A stretch of DNA of 58,872 nucleotides, from contig JADJFA010000034.1 in the NCBI GenBank assembly GCA_016708875.1, forward strand, positions 1 through 58,872. Direction: 5' to 3'. Below, in pieces: positions 54,355-58,872 of the stretch; position 1 is the first letter of the stretch, and each line of letters starts with the position of its first letter. The notes beneath the pieces are model-generated. The model was given only the letters and a program-made list of their open reading frames with translations, was not told the DNA's origin and made no database searches. The position numbers and the translations under genes are program-made. The stretch comes from Lewinellaceae bacterium (GTDB taxonomy: Bacteria > Bacteroidota > Bacteroidia > Chitinophagales > Saprospiraceae).

Positions 54355-56945
54355 ATGATGAAGTTCAACTCGCCTGCTGCACTGCCCTACCATACTTACA
54401 ACAGCCTGTTTTTGAGTCTGCCATTTGATGAAATTGCAGAGACCGGCACACTCTTGGCCTTGTTTTCACAGCATTGTGAAGATGGTTTCCGGCAAAGCAA
54501 AAGCCCGCAGGGTATTGTGGAGTCTTTTTGGAATGAATATGCTGCAGATTTGGACGAAGATGCCCGACACCGTTTGCTGCGTTATTTTATTCAATACATT
54601 GAACGTCAGGTAGTTTTGTTCGATTCAGTGGAAGATTCGCTCTTCGAAAAAACCCATGAGATGAATGGGCCTGGCTCCATGAAATATCTCCTCAACAGCC
54701 ACGATTCGGAGCATCTTAGGGCGGCTTTGATGGAAAAAATCCGCCATTTCAGTCTTCGTCTTGTATTGACGGCCCACCCCACGCAGTTTTATCCCGGCAA
54801 AGTGCTTGGCATCATCAACGACCTGGGCAAGGAAATCCAGTCCCATCATTTAGAAAATATCCGGCTGCTGCTCATGCAATTGGGCCGCACAACCCTTGTA
54901 AATCGGGAAAAACCCTCCCCCTATGAGGAGGCGTTGGGCCTCGGTTGGTACATGGAGCACGTGTTCTACCATACGCTGCCAGATATCTTGTATCGGCTGC
55001 TGCGCGAATTAGGTGAGGATGTAACCACATTTGAAAACCCGCGGCTATTAGCGCTTGGTTTTTGGCCCGGCGGCGACCGCGATGGCAACCCTTTTGTGAC
55101 GGCAGATACCACCCGTTTAGTGGCAGAACGATTGCGGGAAGCTGTGCTGCGCGGGTATTACCGGGACATCAAACAATTGAAACGACGACTCACATTCAGG
55201 GGGATTGAAGAAATCATTGCAAGCGCGGAAGTGAAAATTTACAACACGCTTTATCAGCCGGAAAAAAAGGAAGGATATGTGCGTTCTGAGGATTTGCTGA
55301 ACGAATTGATGGCGCTTCGAGCCAAACTTATTTCAGATCATCAGGCACTTTTTCTGGAAGAACTGGATCGTTTTATCCTGAAAATCAGGGTTTCGGTTTT
55401 TATTTTGCGAGCCTGGATGTACGTCAGGACAGCCGCAAACACGGCGAAGTGTGGCAGGCCATCATGCAAAACTGGCATGAAAAACCCCACGGTTACAATG
55501 CCGACGAATACTTGCAAAGCGACGAAAACACCAAAATCAATCGCTTGCTAAGCACACATCATGCCCTGGACGAAAACGATTTCTCCGATCCATTCGTCAA
55601 AGAAACCATTCGTTCCTTTACGGCTATCCAGGATATTCAGCAGAAAAACGGCGAACTCGGCAGTCACCGCTACATTATTTCCAATTGCCAAAGTGCGCTC
55701 AATGTGGCCGAAGTGCTGGCTTTGGCCAACTTGAGTTGGCAGAACAGCGAGCTTGCCCCTTCGCAGGAGGCAGATGCGATTCCACTCGATATCGTGCCCT
55801 TGTTTGAAACCATTGACGACCTCGCCCATTGTGGCGACATCATGCGGCAACTTTACACCAATACCTACTACGCAGCACATCTCGCCAGCCGCGGCCAAAC
55901 CCAGCAAATCATGCTTGGCTTTTCCGACGGCACCAAAGACGGCGGATATCTCCGCGCCAACTGGAGCATCTACCGGGCCAAGGAAGCACTCACTCGAGTC
56001 AGCCGCGAACTGGGCATTACGGTCATCTTCTTCGACGGACGCGGCGGCCCTCCCGGACGAGGCGGTGGCAACAATGCCAGTTATTACGCAGCGCATGGAC
56101 AAGATATTGAAAATCAAGGCATTCAGGTCACAATTCAAGGTCAAACAGTGAGCAGCACCTACGGGACCGTTGCCGCCGCTACCTTCAATATTGAGCGTTT
56201 GTTGAGCGCAGGTTTGGAAAATCATTTAGATGGCAGCCATTCCCGCGACCTCAGTCAGGAAGACCGACTCCTGCTTGATGAGCTCGCAGACAAAGCATAC
56301 GAGGCCTATTTGAAATTGAAAAACCACCGCGATTTTGTCCCTTATTTGGAAAAAATGACCCCGATGAAATGGTATGGCGACAGCAATATCGCCAGTCGCC
56401 CGACCAAACGCAGCGGCGATGGCGGGATGAAATTTGAAGACCTGCGGGCCATTCCATTTGTGGGCGCCTGGGCGCAAATGAAGCAAAACGTGCCCGGTTA
56501 TTACGGCCTTGGCAGCGCCTTGGAGGCCTTTTTAAAAATTCGTGGGAATGAAATGCGCCTGCTCTACCAGAACTCCCTGTTTTTCCGCACGCTGCTTGAA
56601 AATTCGATGCAATCGCTTTCGAAATCCAATTTTGAGGTGACGCGCTATATTAGTGAGCACCCGCAGTTTGCGGAGTTTTGGCACATGCTATACGACGAGT
56701 ATGAGCTAACCTTGAAGAGCCTGAAAAAAATTTCGGGCGAACGCGACCTGCTTACCGAGAACGTTGCATCGAAAAACAGCATCAGCCTTCGCGAGGATAT
56801 TGTGTTGCCGCTCATCACCATTCAGCAATTTGGCTTGCAAAAACTTCAGGTTGAGAACCTCAGCCCCGAAGCACATGAGATGTACCGGAATCTGGTGTTG
56901 CGGGCTATGTTTGGGATAATTAATGCGGCGCGGAATGCGGCGTGA
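54355..56945 (+). CDS. ppc: Phosphoenolpyruvate carboxylase (frameshifted)
   Basis: Fixes bicarbonate onto PEP to give oxaloacetate. In order: LVLTAHPTQFYPGKVLG (catalytic His), FWPGGDRDGNPFVTAD, then after the break LGFSDGTKDGGYLRAN, FFDGRGGPPGRGGGN (mobile loop) and the C-terminal end VLRAMFGIINAARNAA. The frame breaks at a T3 run (55391-55393), where one added base joins FILKIRVFGFYFASLDVRQ to the rest. Full length about 863 codons, usual for PEPC. This would anaplerotically feed the TCA cycle. Confidence 0.9.
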
Positions 56946-57010
56946 GGGTTAACGGTGCGCAAGCGGATTGGAGGAGGAAAAGAATGGGGGAAACTTTTAT
57001 TCAATTACAG

Positions 57011-57018
57011 TATTTTTG
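57011..57018 (+). promoter_or_regulatory. -7 box TATTTTTG upstream of ATPase gene
   Basis: Matches TAnnTTTG, 46 bases before the ATG at 57064. Confidence 0.35.
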
Positions 57019-57063
57019 TCCTTGTAAAATTAAAATTTGTTTTTAAATAAACAAGGATAAATT

Positions 57064-58233
57064 ATGATTGAACGAAAAATAGCCGCAGAAGTCGCAAATA
57101 ATATACGATATTTTCCAGCCATCGGAATTATTGGTCCACGCCAGGTGGGTAAAACTACCTTAGCAAAAACGCTCCAAAAACGCTTGGAAAAGCCCAGTGT
57201 TTATTTGGATTTAGAGTTAGACGAGGATATCATTCGCCTCCAAAATGCTCAGTCATATCTCCAATCTCATCAGGATAAGTGCGTCATCATTGATGAAATT
57301 CAACTGATGCCAAGCTTATTTCCCCTGTTACGCGCCCTGATTGACCAGGCCCGGGTGCCTGCCCGATTCTTAATTTTGGGCTCTGCATCTCCTGTAATCA
57401 TTCGGCAGAGTTCAGAAACCTTAGCGGGGCGCATCGCTTACAATGAGCTTGCCCCTCTCTCGCTGTCAGAAATCCAACCGACAGGTATAACAATGACAGA
57501 ACACTGGTTCAGGGGCGGATTCCCCAATGCCCTGCTTGCACCGACGGATGAAGTGGCCAATACATGGCTTCGGAATTTTGCCAACACCTTTATGGAAAAA
57601 GACCTCAAAGCCATGGGCTACGAAATCAGCGTACAAACCATGTCCAAATTATACCGCATGGTAGCGCACGTGCATGGGCAAATACAAAATGCCAGTTCTC
57701 TCTCCCAGTCCTTGGGAATTTCCAGTCCAACTGTTTCAAAATATTTGGATTTACTGGAGGGCGGTTTTTTAATCCATCGCCTTCAGCCCTATTATGTCAA
57801 CGTAGGCAAAAGGCTTGTAAAATCACCTAAAATCTACTTTCGGGACACCGGGCTTCTGCATCATTTATCCAATATTTCCAGTTTTGAGGCCCTGCAAGGA
57901 AATCAACTCATTGGAGCATCTTGGGAAGGTTATGTCATGGAGCAAATTAAACGAGCTTTGGATGAATCTTGGCAGTTTTATTATTACCGAACGGTGGCTG
58001 GTGCTGAAACGGATTTCATACTTATCAGTCCGAACGGCATTATGACTTGTATAGAAATCAAATATTCAACAGCCCCTGTCATCACAAAGGGCTTTTATCA
58101 AAGCATAGAAGATTTGAAACCCGTCCATCAATATGTGATTGTGCCATCTGGGTCGCCCTATTTTTTCAATGATAAACTGAAGGTGCGGAGCTTGAAGGAT
58201 TTTTTGGAATATGAATTGGGGATAATAAATTAA
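57064..58233 (+). CDS. AAA ATPase with DUF4143 domain
   Basis: A 389-residue protein of the AAA_14/DUF4143 family. Walker A is IIGPRQVGKTTLAKTLQ; Walker B is KCVIIDEIQLMPSLF; sensor-like RFLILGSASPVIIRQSSE. The DUF4143 half, starting near residue 150 (WFRGGFPNALLAPTDEVAN), ends with a nuclease-like segment, GAETDFILISPNGIMTCIEIK, that looks like a PD-(D/E)XK core. Function unknown; these genes are often accessory. It is AT-richer than its neighbours and lies against the tRNA-Pro and integrase, so it could be part of a mobile or hitch-hiking segment. Confidence 0.85.
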   Translation: MIERKIAAEVANNIRYFPAIGIIGPRQVGKTTLAKTLQKRLEKPSVYLDLELDEDIIRLQNAQSYLQSHQDKCVIIDEIQLMPSLFPLLRALIDQARVPARFLILGSASPVIIRQSSETLAGRIAYNELAPLSLSEIQPTGITMTEHWFRGGFPNALLAPTDEVANTWLRNFANTFMEKDLKAMGYEISVQTMSKLYRMVAHVHGQIQNASSLSQSLGISSPTVSKYLDLLEGGFLIHRLQPYYVNVGKRLVKSPKIYFRDTGLLHHLSNISSFEALQGNQLIGASWEGYVMEQIKRALDESWQFYYYRTVAGAETDFILISPNGIMTCIEIKYSTAPVITKGFYQSIEDLKPVHQYVIVPSGSPYFFNDKLKVRSLKDFLEYELGIIN

Positions 58234-58247
58234 CGTTCGTAGTAAGC

Positions 58248-58283
58248 AAAAAAAAGGAGTTGCAATTCTGCAACTCCTTGATA
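58248..58283 (-). terminator. Terminator behind the tRNA-Pro
   Basis: On the minus strand AAGGAGTTGCA and TGCAACTCCTT form a stem followed by eight T. Confidence 0.85.
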
Positions 58284-58290
58284 ATGAATG

Positions 58291-58336
58291 TCGGGATGAC
58301 AGGATTCGAACCTGCGACCACACGCCCCCCAGGCGT
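58291..58336 (-). tRNA. tRNA-Pro(GGG), 3' part only
   Basis: From the 3' end: acceptor strand CATCCCG with discriminator A, complete T-arm (GGTTCGAATCC), variable loop, and the anticodon arm with a GGG anticodon (CCTGGGGGGC, stem paired with GCGTG). The 5' half (D arm, 5' acceptor) is absent; upstream sequence is unrelated. The truncation starts at the anticodon stem, the usual crossover region of integrases at tRNA genes. Displaced 3' fragment of attB. Confidence 0.8.
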
Positions 58337-58425
58337 AAAACAGCTTGCAAAATGAAATCGTATGTGTATGATTATCATAAAGTTAAGGATATATAATTCT
58401 TTAATTTTTATGATTTTTCTGCACC

Positions 58426-58872
58426 ATGTCTGCACTAAAGATCGTCTTGTACAAAAACAAGCAACTCGCTAACGGCGAAAACCCCATCCGTTTGAGGGTT
58501 TATTTCGGAACGGAACGCTACATCTCACTTGGCATGAGCGCCAAACCTTCAGACTGGAATGACAAGTACGGAAGGTTCAACGCGAAGTCTCCGAACTTTG
58601 AAGCAAGAAACGCCATTTTGCGGAATCACCTTGCCCGCGCCGAAGCGATGCTATCTGAAATAATCGAATCCGGCAAGCCATTCTCCATCCATGAGTTTAA
58701 AATCAAGTTTCTTGGTAACGACAAAAAGTGACGGTGCTGGACTTTGTTGAGCAAAGGGTGAAGGAACTGATAAACGAAAAAGCATTGGCAACAGCAACGC
58801 TTACAAGCAACTCAAATCAATGCTCCAATTACAAACCAGGGGACTACCTCTTTGCTGATATTGACTATACTT
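58426..58872 (+). CDS. Tyrosine integrase, N-terminal part
   Basis: The start MSALKIVLYKNKQLANGEN and then PIRLRVYFGTERYISLGM are the Arm DNA-binding domain of Bacteroidota tyrosine recombinases, followed by SDWNDKYGRFNAKSPNFE. The frame breaks at an A5 run (58723-58727); one added base continues with VTVLDFVEQRVKELINEKA, the core-binding domain. Further small indels follow, and the window ends at 58872 before the catalytic domain. The gene lies 90 bases from the truncated tRNA-Pro, so it is probably the integrase of the element. Confidence 0.8.

Noticed and set aside
58066..58435. Short minus-strand frames covering the tRNA and integrase start
   Set aside because: They translate the tRNA and its terminator, hence artefacts.

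Overview
The window is a chromosomal segment of a member of the Bacteroidota, most likely the Saprospiria or a related lineage. The evidence is a T9SS-type C-terminal sorting domain, BatD-family proteins, a LytS/LytTR regulator pair, DUF2480, DUF1460 and DUF6249 proteins, a GH3-family protein, few Shine-Dalgarno sites, and several TAnnTTTG promoter boxes. Most genes are housekeeping or metabolic: pheS, dprA, scpB, metG, dnaK, hemA, carA, ppc, rfbB, nupC/udk and lptF-like.

Layout. 1-4.4 kb (minus): radical SAM protein, small membrane protein, CapA-like phosphoesterase and zinc phospholipase C-like enzyme. 4.5-5.8 kb: decayed DNA with a NACHT-type N-terminal remnant. 5.9-8.9 kb: sugar permease, frameshifted pheS, Uma2 nuclease. 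9-17.5 kb (minus): TPR lipid-flippase-like neighbourhood, alkaline phosphatase, DprA, LytTR regulator and its histidine kinase. 17.5-18.5 kb: a broken AbiEi/AbiEii toxin-antitoxin pair joined across a poly-G artefact. 18.7-23.3 kb (plus): cupin, lipoprotein, beta-helix T9SS cargo, PhoD-like enzyme. 23.3-25.3 kb (minus): a compact operon of truncated hemoglobin, Asp/Glu-racemase-like enzyme and YrdC-like protein. 25.6-33.6 kb (plus): scpB, DUF2480, an antitoxin/PIN pair, LptF/G permease, metG and two BatD-like genes. 33.6-37.5 kb (minus): dnaK followed by a group II intron lodged just after the dnaK terminator. 37.7-44.7 kb: DUF1460, the divergent nucleoside pair nupC/udk, an MFS pump, a HI0933 flavoprotein and hemA. 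44.9-53 kb: amidohydrolase, rfbB, GH3, DUF6249, TIGR02757. 53-58.2 kb: carA, ppc, and an AAA/DUF4143 ATPase. 58.3-58.9 kb: a truncated tRNA-Pro and the start of a tyrosine integrase, marking the left edge of an integrative element.

Two signals cut across the window. (1) The non-coding DNA, and some coding DNA, is full of short structured repeats. One set is 33-nt palindromes of 16+1+16 architecture, three of which lie in frame (11 codons) inside genes. A second set is shorter palindromes whose TAG serves as the stop codon of the gene before it. A third set is tandem-word repeats, each locus with its own word and usually both orientations. The same word array is translated in the same frame in two unrelated proteins. 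I consider this the most interesting feature here. (2) At least ten genes carry a one-base deletion, nearly all in mononucleotide runs, and dnaK has an in-frame TAG. Because essential genes are affected and every event is a contraction, sequencing or assembly error is the likelier explanation.
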